A stretch of DNA of 18,546 bases, from positions 1 through 18,546 of the forward strand of contig DFGF01000165.1 of assembly GCA_002371715.1 (NCBI GenBank), read 5' to 3'. Each line of letters starts with the position of its first letter. Within the stretch, counting starts at the first letter, position 1. The notes beneath the pieces are model-generated. The model ran no database searches and was not told the DNA's origin. It saw only the letters and a program-made list of their open reading frames with translations. Of the stretch, positions 1-7,534 are shown one piece after another. Made by a program: the position numbers and the translations under genes. This DNA is from Prevotella sp. UBA3757. GTDB taxonomy: Bacteria > Bacteroidota > Bacteroidia > Bacteroidales > Bacteroidaceae.

Positions 1-1
1 T

Positions 2-613
2 GAAATCACTGGCAAGGAGATGGTCTGTCTGGAGGTCAACGACATGCACGATGCCTATACCGACGAGGAGATTGACAGTGACAGCTTCAAGGAGCTGCGC
101 GAGATGGGGCCCTTCTTCAGCACCTCTTACGAACTGCTAAAAGCCCTGAAGGGCAAGTCGGTCGACCAGGTCATCATCACCTTGAACGACAACATGGTCA
201 TTGAAGGCCAGGTGGACGACATCGCCAAGTCGCTGCTGGCTCTGGGCAATGTCCGCAAGCTCACCGGCACACAGCCAGGCATGGAGACTATCGACCAGTA
301 CACGCAGGAGCTGAACAAGTACGTCCACTTCACCGTCAGCCAGAAGAACACGGGCATTACCGCCCAGGGCACGCTGCTGACGGCTCAGAAGGACTTCATG
401 GAGGGTGAGTATCAGCCCGCAGTGGCTCTCCAGTTCGATGGCGAGACGGAGGCTCAGGTCATGTACGAGCGCATGAGCCAGACAGATATGGAGAACTACA
501 AGAAGATGTTCGACAACTTCTCGCCGCTGGTGAAGGAAGTCTCTGACATGCTGGGCGTAGCCAAGAATAAGGGTGAAGCCATCGTTGCCGCCGTCAAGGC
601 CTACTTCAGCTGA
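2..613 (+). CDS. 3' part of an unrecognised gene (left end outside window)
   Basis: The reading frame is open to the left edge: codons before the first ATG at 20 read E-I-T-G-K-E, so the true start probably lies outside the window and 20 is an internal methionine. The visible 203 or so residues are acidic and soluble-looking, with no membrane segment or signal peptide in the part seen. The middle alternates beta-prone stretches (VDQVIITLNDNMVIEG, VHFTVSQK, PAVALQFDG) with helix-prone ones. The C-terminus (SDMLGVAKNKGEAIVAAVKAYFS) looks like a closing amphipathic helix. I do not recognise the family and assign no function. It is followed by an intrinsic terminator, so it is probably the last gene of its transcript. 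Coding status is well supported by codon use and by the terminator placed just after the stop. Confidence 0.8.
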   Translation, partial: EITGKEMVCLEVNDMHDAYTDEEIDSDSFKELREMGPFFSTSYELLKALKGKSVDQVIITLNDNMVIEGQVDDIAKSLLALGNVRKLTGTQPGMETIDQYTQELNKYVHFTVSQKNTGITAQGTLLTAQKDFMEGEYQPAVALQFDGETEAQVMYERMSQTDMENYKKMFDNFSPLVKEVSDMLGVAKNKGEAIVAAVKAYFS

Positions 614-651
614 TGGTACGAAGCTGACGAGCATACAGCAATTAATAAAAC

Positions 652-704
652 GAGAGGAATACAAAGGAATAAATCGCTTTTCTTTTGTATACCTCTCTTT
701 TTTT
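652..704 (+). terminator. Intrinsic terminator after the first gene
   Basis: GAGAGGAATACAAA (652-665) pairs with TTTGTATACCTCTC (684-697) with a single A-A mismatch. The stem can extend inward through GGAA/TTTTC pairs, giving about 18 bp around a loop of about 8 bases. Seven T residues follow directly (698-704). This is a textbook rho-independent terminator shape. It would end transcription from the left-hand gene before the AAA ATPase promoter. Confidence 0.85.
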
Positions 705-726
705 CGACAACATCTCCGGGAAGATA

Positions 727-752
727 ATTTCTGCCATTTCTGCCATTTCTGC
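727..752. repeat. 9-bp tandem repeat, about 2.9 copies
   Basis: ATTTCTGCC is repeated at 727-735 and 736-744, with an 8-base third copy at 745-752. It lies between the terminator and the AAA ATPase promoter. No function is evident. Confidence 0.8.
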
Positions 753-784
753 GGGACAATAAAATGATTTTTTTGCGGAAAAAG

Positions 785-815
785 TTGCAGGAATGGAAAT
801 AATTATGTAATTTTG
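785..815 (+). promoter_or_regulatory. Bacteroidetes-type promoter of the AAA ATPase gene
   Basis: A TTG at 785-787 (-33 box, GTTG in place of TTTG) is separated by 20 bases from TAATTTTG at 808-815, which fits TAnnTTTG. Transcription should begin near 822, giving a leader of about 33 bases before the ATG at 855. The -7 box lies in a perfect 15-bp duplication (806-820 and 821-835), so a second TAATTTTG occurs at 823-830. That copy has no matching -33 box. Confidence 0.65.
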
Positions 816-835
816 CATAATGTAATTTTGCATAA
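806..835. repeat. Perfect 15-bp direct duplication containing the -7 box
   Basis: TGTAATTTTGCATAA occurs twice head to tail with no mismatch (806-820, 821-835). Each copy carries a full TAATTTTG element. Only the first copy has a plausible -33 box at the usual 20-base spacing. The repeat would let slippage add or remove -7 elements. Confidence 0.85.
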
Positions 836-854
836 TCCACCAACTAACAACTAT

Positions 855-1982
855 ATGAAGGCAATCAACAATCCTTTTGTAATAGGGAAATACGTATCCA
901 AAGACTATTTCTGCGACAGGAAAAAGGAAACAGACATACTCGTCCATCACATTGAAAATGGGCGAAATGTTACGATTATGTCTGAAAGACGCTTAGGAAA
1001 GACAGGCTTAATAGAGCACGTGTTTGCCAATAGCCTTTCAACTGAATATGAGACTTTCCTGATAGACATCTACACCTGCAAAAATCTCCGGGAGATGGTT
1101 TATCTGTTAGCAAACGAGGTGTTTAAGAAAATGGCACGTAAACAATCGTTATTAGAGCGATTACTGCGAGCCGTACACTCATTGAAAACAACAATTTCAT
1201 ACGATGCCCTGACAGGTATGCCTGAGATCGGGTTTGGAATTGGGGAAATCCAACAGCCTGAAGTGACACTCGACGAAATACTCAGCTGCTTGGAATCTTC
1301 CGACAAAATTTGTATTATAGCCATTGATGAGTTTCAAAAGATAGCCAGTTTTGAAGAGGATCATGTGGAGGCTCTTTTGCGCACTAAGATTCAGCATTTA
1401 AAGAAGACTCAGTTTGTTTTTGCAGGAAGCGAACGACATTTGTTAGAAGGTATTTTCAACGACCCGGCCAGGCCATTCTACAACAGCGTGGTATTCATGC
1501 AGTTACTGCCAATAGACAAAAAAGAATACGTCAAGTTTTGCCAACAGCTATTTAAAGCGTACGGTAAATATGTATCCGAGGCATTGGTGATGCGACTCTA
1601 TGATTGTTTTCACGGCATTACCTGGTATCTGCAATTATCTATGAACGAGGCTTTTACCATGGCTGAACGAGGGGAAAGTGTGGGAGAAGAGGCTTATGAA
1701 CAGATTCTGAACCATCTTGTCGACTCTAAGCGTTTTACCTTTGAAGACAGATATGCTTCGCTCACGGAAAAACAAAAAACGGTGCTGAAGGCTTTCGCAT
1801 CAGAATATCCTCAGCAAATAACACCCACAAGTCAGGATTTCATTGCAAGATATAGTCTGAAAACGGCAAGTGGCGTTCAGACTGCCATAAAAGGTCTATT
1901 AGAAAAAGGTATTCTCAGCGACCATCACGGCACGAAACGTCCAACAGATCTACTGTTTATGCTGTGGTTGAAGAATTACTGA
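855..1982 (+). CDS. Archaeal-type AAA family ATPase (ATPase_2-like), standalone
   Basis: This is a 375-residue P-loop ATPase. The Walker A region is SERRLGKT (43-50), a variant of the SPRRTGKT form usual in this family. Walker B is IIAIDEF (154-160), and a sensor-like strand FVFAGSE follows at about 187-193. The C-terminal part (about 310-375) looks like a winged helix: EKQKTVLKAFASEY, then SGVQTAIKGLLEKGIL. This order matches the archaeal ATPase/ATPase_2 family, common in Bacteroidetes and mostly of unknown role. I chose ATG 855 rather than the in-frame TTG at 813, because 813 lies inside the -7 box and would be upstream of transcription start. Base composition is much AT-richer than the rest of the window, which suggests recent acquisition. 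No partner gene is linked to it. Confidence 0.85.
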   Translation: MKAINNPFVIGKYVSKDYFCDRKKETDILVHHIENGRNVTIMSERRLGKTGLIEHVFANSLSTEYETFLIDIYTCKNLREMVYLLANEVFKKMARKQSLLERLLRAVHSLKTTISYDALTGMPEIGFGIGEIQQPEVTLDEILSCLESSDKICIIAIDEFQKIASFEEDHVEALLRTKIQHLKKTQFVFAGSERHLLEGIFNDPARPFYNSVVFMQLLPIDKKEYVKFCQQLFKAYGKYVSEALVMRLYDCFHGITWYLQLSMNEAFTMAERGESVGEEAYEQILNHLVDSKRFTFEDRYASLTEKQKTVLKAFASEYPQQITPTSQDFIARYSLKTASGVQTAIKGLLEKGILSDHHGTKRPTDLLFMLWLKNY

Positions 1983-2044
1983 CTTTCAAAATCAACCAAG
2001 ACAGTGGCAAAATCAGCAAAAAATTCATTCATTTACCCTCACAC

Positions 2045-2075
2045 TTGTATATTCGCGGAAAAATGACTAACTTTG
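2045..2075 (+). promoter_or_regulatory. Promoter of the small peptide / 1614-aa protein operon
   Basis: A TTG at 2045-2047 (CTTG in place of TTTG) and TAACTTTG at 2068-2075 are spaced by exactly 20 bases, fitting the Bacteroidetes housekeeping consensus. Transcription should start near 2082, about 22 bases before the ATG at 2105. No other promoter is seen before the large gene at 2293, so both genes probably share this one. Confidence 0.65.
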
Positions 2076-2104
2076 CAGCCAGACAAGAAGACAAAACAAG
2101 AACT

Positions 2105-2272
2105 ATGAGAAAGAAAGAATACATGAAACCCACGGTGAGGGTGGTAGTGATGCAGCACCAGGCCGTGCTGCTCAATGGCAGTCCGCTGAACGCAATAGAC
2201 TCCAACCTCAGCGAGGACGACGCGTTTAGCATCAGTGACGACCCCGCAGGCGAAGGCTTCGAGGGCAGGTAA
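2105..2272 (+). CDS. Small peptide (55 aa) with LLNGSP motif and acidic tail
   Basis: This short gene begins MRKKEYMKPTVRVVVMQHQ, runs through a hydrophobic LLNGSP segment (about 22-27), and ends in an acidic, Gly/Ser/Asp-rich tail (SEDDAFSISDDPAGEGFEGR). The start at 2105 was chosen because the promoter -7 box lies at 2068-2075; upstream in-frame starts would be untranscribed. Short proteins with a basic KKxYxxP start followed by a hydrophobic LLxGS segment are, from general familiarity, recurrent in Prevotella-like genomes and generally annotated as hypothetical. It is not a typical signal peptide: the hydrophobic stretch is short and interrupted. The gap to the next gene is only 20 bases, so the pair is probably co-transcribed. 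Function is unknown. A leader-plus-core precursor or a small secretion companion are both guesses. Confidence 0.7.
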   Translation: MRKKEYMKPTVRVVVMQHQAVLLNGSPLNAIDSNLSEDDAFSISDDPAGEGFEGR

Positions 2273-2292
2273 TTAACACAAAAAAAAACAAG

Positions 2293-5200
2293 ATGAAACA
2301 GAAGATTTTGTTGATGATGCTCCTGCTGTGCGCCGTGATGCAGGGAGCATGGGCCGACAAGTGGGATGGTAAAACGGAAAGGCATCCGTGTCAATACGAT
2401 AGTGAACCTGTTCTCCTTGTCTCACAAGGAGCCGAACTTGCCTATATCCGTAAACACTGGTATGACGGCGAGATAAGTGTATGTCATTATACTGGATATG
2501 AAACTTGGTATGATCATGTTAAATTCAAGGATTGCGACATTCTCCTGCTGGACGACATCGATTTGACCGCCGCCTCGTGGGAGCCTATAGCAGGTTACCT
2601 GACGAAAAATTTCAATGGCAACGGTCATACCATCAGACTCAAGATTAGGGACACCTCCTCTAACGAACAGGGACTGTTCAAGGTGATTGACGAGGGAGGC
2701 AAGATAGAGAATCTGCACATCGTGGCCGATATAGACATCGGCAACTCCAGAAAGGTGGGTGCCATCTGCGGCCTCAACTACGGCACGATAGAGAACTGCT
2801 GGGTGAGCGGCCAGGTGAAGACCCAACACTATTCAGTATATTCTGCCAGCCTGGGCGGCATCTGCGGCTGGAACTGCAGCACAGGCAAGATACTCTACTG
2901 CAGCATGTCGGGCAACGTGGCAAACCCCAAAAACACCGGCGTGGGCGGACTGAGCGGCTGCAACCAGGGACGGATAGAGCACTGCACCTTCTATGGCACC
3001 GTGACGAACAACAACAAACAGCACAGCAAATATTTAGGCTTTCAGGAGGGAACGTTTGAAGACTATCATGACACGTTCGAAAGCAACCAGGTGGTCGCCG
3101 GCAAGGATATGTACACCCAAGGCGTGAAGTACCCCTTCGCCCTCACCATCACCAACAACGGCCCTGAAGGCACCTGTGTGGCCAAAGGCTATGACGGGGA
3201 GACCATCACCAGATGGCATCCCGGCGGAACGGTCAGGCTGGAGGCATTGTGGCCGAATATTTTTTCATTCGATGTTGTGTTTGGCTCCCACAGTCATAAC
3301 TATGTACTTGGATATGCGTCTTCTCCTATCTCCAGCTATACTTTCGACTTATCGAAGGATAATGGTGCCGATTACAACATTACGGTCACGTATAAAAAGC
3401 CCGACTGGTTCAACCATGCAGGCACCGAGACCGACCCCTATCCTATCAGCAGCACTGATGACTGGAACGAGTTTACCAAATTCAATAACAACGGCTGTAA
3501 CTTCAACGGCAAGTACGTGAAACTGGCAGCCGACATCAAGGTGTCGGAGATGTTGGGAACCAACGGAAAACCTTTCATGGGCATTTTCGATGGTGGCGAC
3601 CATACCTTGACATTCAACAGAGGTACTGCCTCGGAGCCTTTCGCCGAGGAATTCTGTGCGCCGTTCAGACATGTCAACGGTGCCACCATCAGGAATCTCA
3701 AGGTATCGGGTCACATCTATACCTCACGGAAGTTCGCTGGCGGTATGGTTGCCCACAGCTGGGGTTCGACGAATATCAACCACTGTAGCGTTGCCACCGT
3801 CATCCACAGCAGCTTGTCGGGCGACGGCACCCACGGTGGCCTGGTTGGCCTGATGGATGGTGTGGGCAACCTCAGCGACTGTGTCTATACCGGACGGCTG
3901 CTGACCACCAACGGCACTATCATGTGTGGCGGTCTCGTTGGGTGGCATCATCGGAAGGATACTGCCCCCTTCAGTAACTTGCTCTATGCCCCTGACAATG
4001 TCAAAATGCGTGCTGGCGAGACAGCCATCGCCGACGGTGCCACCATTGCCCGCGGATGCCCCGTAGGCGGCAACAACTATTACACCACGACACTGGGCGA
4101 AAAGCAGGGCACGCTGGCCTCTACCACTGTCACTGCAGGCGAAATCTCTGTTAACCAGACGCTGACCGATGGCAACAAGTACTATGTGCCTTGCGGCATC
4201 AGCTTCGCCAATATCTATCAGTACACGGGTGCCGACATCGCTCTCAACCCTGCCGTTAAGGCTACAGACGGCGCAGAGCTCGCGCCAACGACGGACTATA
4301 CACTCAACCTTACCACGGTAAAAGATAAAGGTACTTACAGTCTGGTCATCACTGCCAACGGCACCACCTGCTTCGGCACGAAGACCATCCCCTTCATGGT
4401 GGCAGACGATATTAATAGTGAAACGCTGGCGACAGGAGAATATACGATTCATGACGACCTGACCATCGAATGGCGCATCCCCGTCAGCGGCGATGTGGTG
4501 CTGAACATTGCCGAAGGCAAGACGCTCACGGCCCAGAAGGGTTTTGAACTGGCGGCGGGCAACAGCCTGACCATCAACGGACCGGGCGCACTGGTCATAG
4601 ACGGCTGCGATGCCAACAAGTCGGGCATCGGTGGCGCGACGATGGGCGCGCTGACCATCAACGGCGGCAAAGTGACCATCAACGGCGGCACGGGTGCTGC
4701 CGGCATTGGTGCTGATGCCGGCAAGGAGGCGAGCGGTACGGTGACACTCGGATGGACCGACGTTGACGCGGACTTCATCCAGTGCAACGGCTACGCCGTC
4801 AACAGCATCAACTTTGCCGACGGCAAACAGTTCATGATTGACGGTTCGAAGATGAGAGCCACGGCCGACAACATCGGTGGCCAGAAGATTGTACCGCGCA
4901 AGATAACAGGTACTGGTACGCAGTCCAACCCGTATATAATTAATAATGTGGAAGACTGGAACGACATCGCCGAAGAAGTCAACTCAGGCGCAGCAAACGG
5001 CTTTTACAAGGAGTACCTAAAACTGAATGCCGACATCGAGGTGACAACCATGATCGGTACAGACGGCAACCACACGTTCCGAGGCACCTTCGACGGCGAC
5101 GGCCACACGCTGACCGTCAACTACACGACGGACGAGCAGTATGCTGCACCCTTCCACTACACCTACGGCGCCACCATCAAGAACCTGAAGACGGCAGGCA

Positions 5201-7137
5201 CCATCAACACCAGCAACTCTCACGCTGGTGGCGTGGTGGGCCGCAACGGCACGGCGAACACCACGCTGGAGAACGTCAGCAGCAGCGTCACCATCAGCAG
5301 CACGTTCAGTGGCCGTGCCTACCACGGCGGACTGATGGGCTACGCCATCAACGCCACGTTCACGAACTGTTACTTCAAGGGTAGCCTGCTCGGCGCCGAC
5401 AGCCACCACTGCGGCGGCCTGTTAGGACAGAAGTCGGCCACGGAGGCTACTGATGCTGCCTTTACCAACTGCCTCTTCGCTCCGACGGAGGTCACCGTCA
5501 GCGAAAACCTGTCACATCCCTTTGCAGCCGGAGACGTTACAAAGGTAACCATTAACAGCGGCTGCTACTATGCTGAGGCATTTGGCGGCACACAGGGCAT
5601 CAGGGTATTCTCGGAGCCTGCCACTGACGAAATCTGCATGCAGGTAAAGGCTGTTGACGGCAACGACTACCACATGCCCTGCACCGTCACGGGCGTGCAG
5701 GAGGGCTATATCTTCTCAGGCCGGGACATCACCGTCACCGCTCCCGCCGTCACCGCTGCCGACGGCACCGTGCTCTCGTCACGCGGAGACTTCACCTGGA
5801 CCACCACCCCTGCAACGGTGAAGGAGAAAGGCAACTATACGCTGACCGTCAGCGGCAGGGGTACCTGCAGCGGTTCCCAGAGCTTCAGCTTCGTCGTGGG
5901 TGACTACGCTCCCGTCACCAGCAACATGATTGAGATGACAGGAGAATACATGACCTATAACGACGTAACCGTCAACAGGCGCATCACCATCAACGGCCAT
6001 GTCGTACTGAACCTGGCCGAGGGCACGACGTTCAACGCCAAGAAAGGTATCGAACTGACGGAGGGCAACAGCCTGACCATCAAGGGACCGGGCAGACTCC
6101 TCATCGACGGCTGCGACAGCGGCAAGTCGGGCATCGGAGCCGCCACCATGGGCGCGCTCACTATTGACGGCGGCCAGCTGGACATCACGGGCGGCCAGGG
6201 TGCTGCCGGCATCGGCTCCGACAACGGAGCCAGCAGCGGCACGCTGACACTCGGCTGGTATGACGACACGGACTATGTCCTGTGCAGCAGCTACGCCACC
6301 AGCGTCACCTTCGAGACGGACAAGTCGTTTGCCATTGACGACGACCAGAGCATTGCCAACAGCGGCAACATCGGCGGCCAGAAAATCGTGCCCGCCATGG
6401 TGATGGCCGACAAGGGCGACAACAGCGAGGCACTGCGCGACAACAACGGCATGCAGGTGGCCGTAGCCCTCAGTGACCGCACCATCTATCTGGACGGCAA
6501 GTGGAACACGCTGTGCCTGCCATTCTATCTGAACATTGCCGACTTGCGGGGCGTAGAGGCACGCACGCTGACCGATGCCCGCATCGAGGGCTCGACGCTC
6601 CATCTGACCTTCAGCAATTCTGTCACCGAACTGCAGGCCGGTGTGCCGTACATCCTCAAGACCGAGAGGGAAGAGGACTACGAGAACAACGACACCTGGA
6701 ACCTGGTCAACCCCATCTTCCACGGTGTGACCGTTGACAGGACGTTGCACAACGGCGACTACGACTTTGGTTCGGGCGACACGCGCGTGCGCTTCGTGGG
6801 CACCTACGATAGTAAGGAGTTCACCACCACCGACAACAGCATCCTGCTGATGGGCGGCGAGAACACGCTCTACTACCCCACCACCGGTGCCACCATCGGC
6901 TCCTGCCGCGCCTACTTCAAGATTGGCGACGACGGTGCAGCGGCTCCACGACTGACCGGATTCAGCATCGACTTCGGCGACGGCAACACGACTGCTTTAA
7001 ATGAAGAATTAAGAATGAAAAATGAAGAATTTGCTACCGCTACAGGTTGGTATTTGCTCGACGGACGGAAAGTTGAGGGCAAGCCAAGCAAGCCGGGTGT
7101 GTATATCCAGAATGGACGTAAGGTCGTGATTAAGTGA
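2293..7137 (+). CDS. Giant secreted repeat protein with GLUG-like beta-helix regions and a T9SS-like C-terminus
   Basis: A 1614-residue exported protein. Residues 1-21 form a signal peptide (basic start, hydrophobic core, cleavage likely after AWA). Residues 88-236 hold GLUG-like motifs: GxVGAICGLNYGTIENCWV-type repeats that build a right-handed beta helix. Two long homologous blocks follow, about 375-868 and 873-1367. Each begins with a WN..DW-type segment and GLUG-like repeats, passes through an immunoglobulin-like stretch, and ends in a Gly/Thr-rich repeat region (GNSLTINGPG, SGIG.ATMGALTI.GG, GAAGIG) closing with GGQKIVP. Residues 1368-1568 form a distinct domain containing DGKWNTLCLPF. 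The last 30 or so residues (WYLLDGRKVEGKP..PGVYIQNGRKVVIK) resemble Bacteroidetes type IX sorting segments. The likely role is a surface-bound or secreted adhesin or carbohydrate-binding scaffold; no enzyme motif is visible. The linker at 1570-1580 is encoded by 7-bp repeats. Confidence 0.85.
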   Translation: MKQKILLMMLLLCAVMQGAWADKWDGKTERHPCQYDSEPVLLVSQGAELAYIRKHWYDGEISVCHYTGYETWYDHVKFKDCDILLLDDIDLTAASWEPIAGYLTKNFNGNGHTIRLKIRDTSSNEQGLFKVIDEGGKIENLHIVADIDIGNSRKVGAICGLNYGTIENCWVSGQVKTQHYSVYSASLGGICGWNCSTGKILYCSMSGNVANPKNTGVGGLSGCNQGRIEHCTFYGTVTNNNKQHSKYLGFQEGTFEDYHDTFESNQVVAGKDMYTQGVKYPFALTITNNGPEGTCVAKGYDGETITRWHPGGTVRLEALWPNIFSFDVVFGSHSHNYVLGYASSPISSYTFDLSKDNGADYNITVTYKKPDWFNHAGTETDPYPISSTDDWNEFTKFNNNGCNFNGKYVKLAADIKVSEMLGTNGKPFMGIFDGGDHTLTFNRGTASEPFAEEFCAPFRHVNGATIRNLKVSGHIYTSRKFAGGMVAHSWGSTNINHCSVATVIHSSLSGDGTHGGLVGLMDGVGNLSDCVYTGRLLTTNGTIMCGGLVGWHHRKDTAPFSNLLYAPDNVKMRAGETAIADGATIARGCPVGGNNYYTTTLGEKQGTLASTTVTAGEISVNQTLTDGNKYYVPCGISFANIYQYTGADIALNPAVKATDGAELAPTTDYTLNLTTVKDKGTYSLVITANGTTCFGTKTIPFMVADDINSETLATGEYTIHDDLTIEWRIPVSGDVVLNIAEGKTLTAQKGFELAAGNSLTINGPGALVIDGCDANKSGIGGATMGALTINGGKVTINGGTGAAGIGADAGKEASGTVTLGWTDVDADFIQCNGYAVNSINFADGKQFMIDGSKMRATADNIGGQKIVPRKITGTGTQSNPYIINNVEDWNDIAEEVNSGAANGFYKEYLKLNADIEVTTMIGTDGNHTFRGTFDGDGHTLTVNYTTDEQYAAPFHYTYGATIKNLKTAGTINTSNSHAGGVVGRNGTANTTLENVSSSVTISSTFSGRAYHGGLMGYAINATFTNCYFKGSLLGADSHHCGGLLGQKSATEATDAAFTNCLFAPTEVTVSENLSHPFAAGDVTKVTINSGCYYAEAFGGTQGIRVFSEPATDEICMQVKAVDGNDYHMPCTVTGVQEGYIFSGRDITVTAPAVTAADGTVLSSRGDFTWTTTPATVKEKGNYTLTVSGRGTCSGSQSFSFVVGDYAPVTSNMIEMTGEYMTYNDVTVNRRITINGHVVLNLAEGTTFNAKKGIELTEGNSLTIKGPGRLLIDGCDSGKSGIGAATMGALTIDGGQLDITGGQGAAGIGSDNGASSGTLTLGWYDDTDYVLCSSYATSVTFETDKSFAIDDDQSIANSGNIGGQKIVPAMVMADKGDNSEALRDNNGMQVAVALSDRTIYLDGKWNTLCLPFYLNIADLRGVEARTLTDARIEGSTLHLTFSNSVTELQAGVPYILKTEREEDYENNDTWNLVNPIFHGVTVDRTLHNGDYDFGSGDTRVRFVGTYDSKEFTTTDNSILLMGGENTLYYPTTGATIGSCRAYFKIGDDGAAAPRLTGFSIDFGDGNTTALNEELRMKNEEFATATGWYLLDGRKVEGKPSKPGVYIQNGRKVVIK
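3415..6393 (+). repeat. Two-fold internal duplication (about 495 codons each)
   Basis: Block A (about 3415-4896) and block B (about 4909-6393) encode homologous protein segments in the same order: GTxTxxNPYxI start, DIxVxxMxGT, FDGDGHTLT, GLUG-like repeats, a KGTYSLVIT/KGNYTLTVS strand, VVLNxAEGxTxxAxKGxEL, GNSLTIxGPG, SGIGxATMGALTI, and GGQKIVP. The GNSLTI..LGW part is closest between copies. The duplication is divergent at the DNA level and is a protein-domain duplication, not a recent tandem repeat. Confidence 0.75.
7000..7027 (+). repeat. Translated 7-bp repeat array in the C-terminal linker
   Basis: Four 7-base units lie head to tail: AATGAAG, AATTAAG, AATGAAA, AATGAAG. They are in frame with the 1614-residue protein and encode NEELRMKNEE (residues 1570-1579), a charged stretch unlike the Gly/Asn/Thr-rich sequence around it. 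Unit 2 has AATTAAG; an AATGAAG unit at that phase would place TGA in frame. The array is directly followed by the motif TTTGCTACCGC. Confidence 0.75.
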
Positions 7138-7148
7138 GAATAAAGCAG

Positions 7149-7193
7149 AGCTCGCTCATGCTTTATCGAGCGTGAGCGAGCGCATGACGAGCT
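7149..7193 (+). promoter_or_regulatory. Two mutually exclusive hairpins after the giant gene
   Basis: Hairpin 1 is a perfect 9-bp stem, GCTCGCTCA (7150-7158) with TGAGCGAGC (7173-7181). Hairpin 2 pairs AGCTCGCTCATGC (7149-7161) with GCATGACGAGCT (7182-7193), 12 bp with one bulged base. Both use the same left arm, so only one can form at a time. No run of T follows either stem, so a classic intrinsic terminator is not clear. It may be a transcript-end stabiliser or a poor terminator. Confidence 0.4.
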
Positions 7194-7303
7194 TGCCCGT
7201 TTTGAAAAGCGTGAACTGGCTCGACAGGATGCCAGAATCCACCGTTGAATGGTCTTCGTAACTATTTTCATTGCCATATCATCAGTATTATGAACTATTC
7301 CGA

Positions 7304-7435
7304 TTACATGCGTTCAGGCTTCTGGACTGCAATAATCTGTTCGTCGGTCATGTCGCCTGAGAGGATAAACTGCCACATAATTTTATAAAACTTGTTCTGC
7401 ATGTCAGCATCCATGGTTTTATTTGAGGCGTTCAT
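7304..7435 (-). CDS. Doubtful small ORF, 43 aa, minus strand
   Basis: From an ATG read at 7435-7433 the minus strand encodes a 43-residue peptide starting MNASNKTMDADMQNKFYKIM and ending DEQIIAVQKPERM. The helical, protein-like composition (MWQFILSGDMTDEQIIAVQ) argues for past or present coding. Against it, no TAnnTTTG element is found upstream on the minus strand, and the frame upstream of the ATG runs back over the PAP2 promoter. I do not recognise the family. It could be a small gene, the left-over of a longer gene, or chance. Confidence 0.25.
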   Translation of the reverse strand: MNASNKTMDADMQNKFYKIMWQFILSGDMTDEQIIAVQKPERM

Positions 7436-7464
7436 TTTGAATATCCGAAATTTCGCCTGAAATG

Positions 7465-7496
7465 TTTGGTCGTTTAAGAATTTATGCTTACCTTTG
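7465..7496 (+). promoter_or_regulatory. Promoter of the PAP2 phosphatase gene
   Basis: TTTG at 7465-7468, exactly 20 bases, then TACCTTTG at 7489-7496: a full match to the Bacteroidetes consensus. Transcription should start near 7503, about 30 bases before the ATG at 7535. Confidence 0.75.
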
Positions 7497-7534
7497 CACC
7501 TGATAACAACTTTTAACGACTGTTCTGACATAAC

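Larger units (their letters stand above)
7138..7464. other. Gene-poor interval after the giant protein gene
   Basis: About 330 bases lie between the large gene and the PAP2 promoter with no convincing gene. The interval holds a pair of competing hairpins just after the stop codon (7149-7193), a doubtful 43-codon minus-strand ORF (7304-7435) and the 10-bp palindrome CGAAATTTCG (7446-7455). A 40-codon minus-strand open segment, about 7159-7278, ends at a TGA read at 7156-7158 and is preceded by two TGA codons. It may be a gene remnant or chance. I see no tRNA or known regulatory RNA. Confidence 0.4.

Noticed and set aside
813..854. Upstream TTG start for the AAA ATPase
   Set aside because: The TTG lies in the proposed -7 box and before the expected transcription start. 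The ATG at 855 begins the family-like sequence.
5779..6750. Minus-strand open frame inside the giant secreted protein gene
   Set aside because: Antisense of repeat-rich coding DNA. No start context, promoter or recognisable domain.
7199..7250. Plus-strand coding remnant reading ELARFEKRELARQDARIHR
   Set aside because: The helical-looking text is short, has no start or promoter, and overlaps the hairpin-rich DNA and the minus-strand alternative, so it cannot be told from chance.
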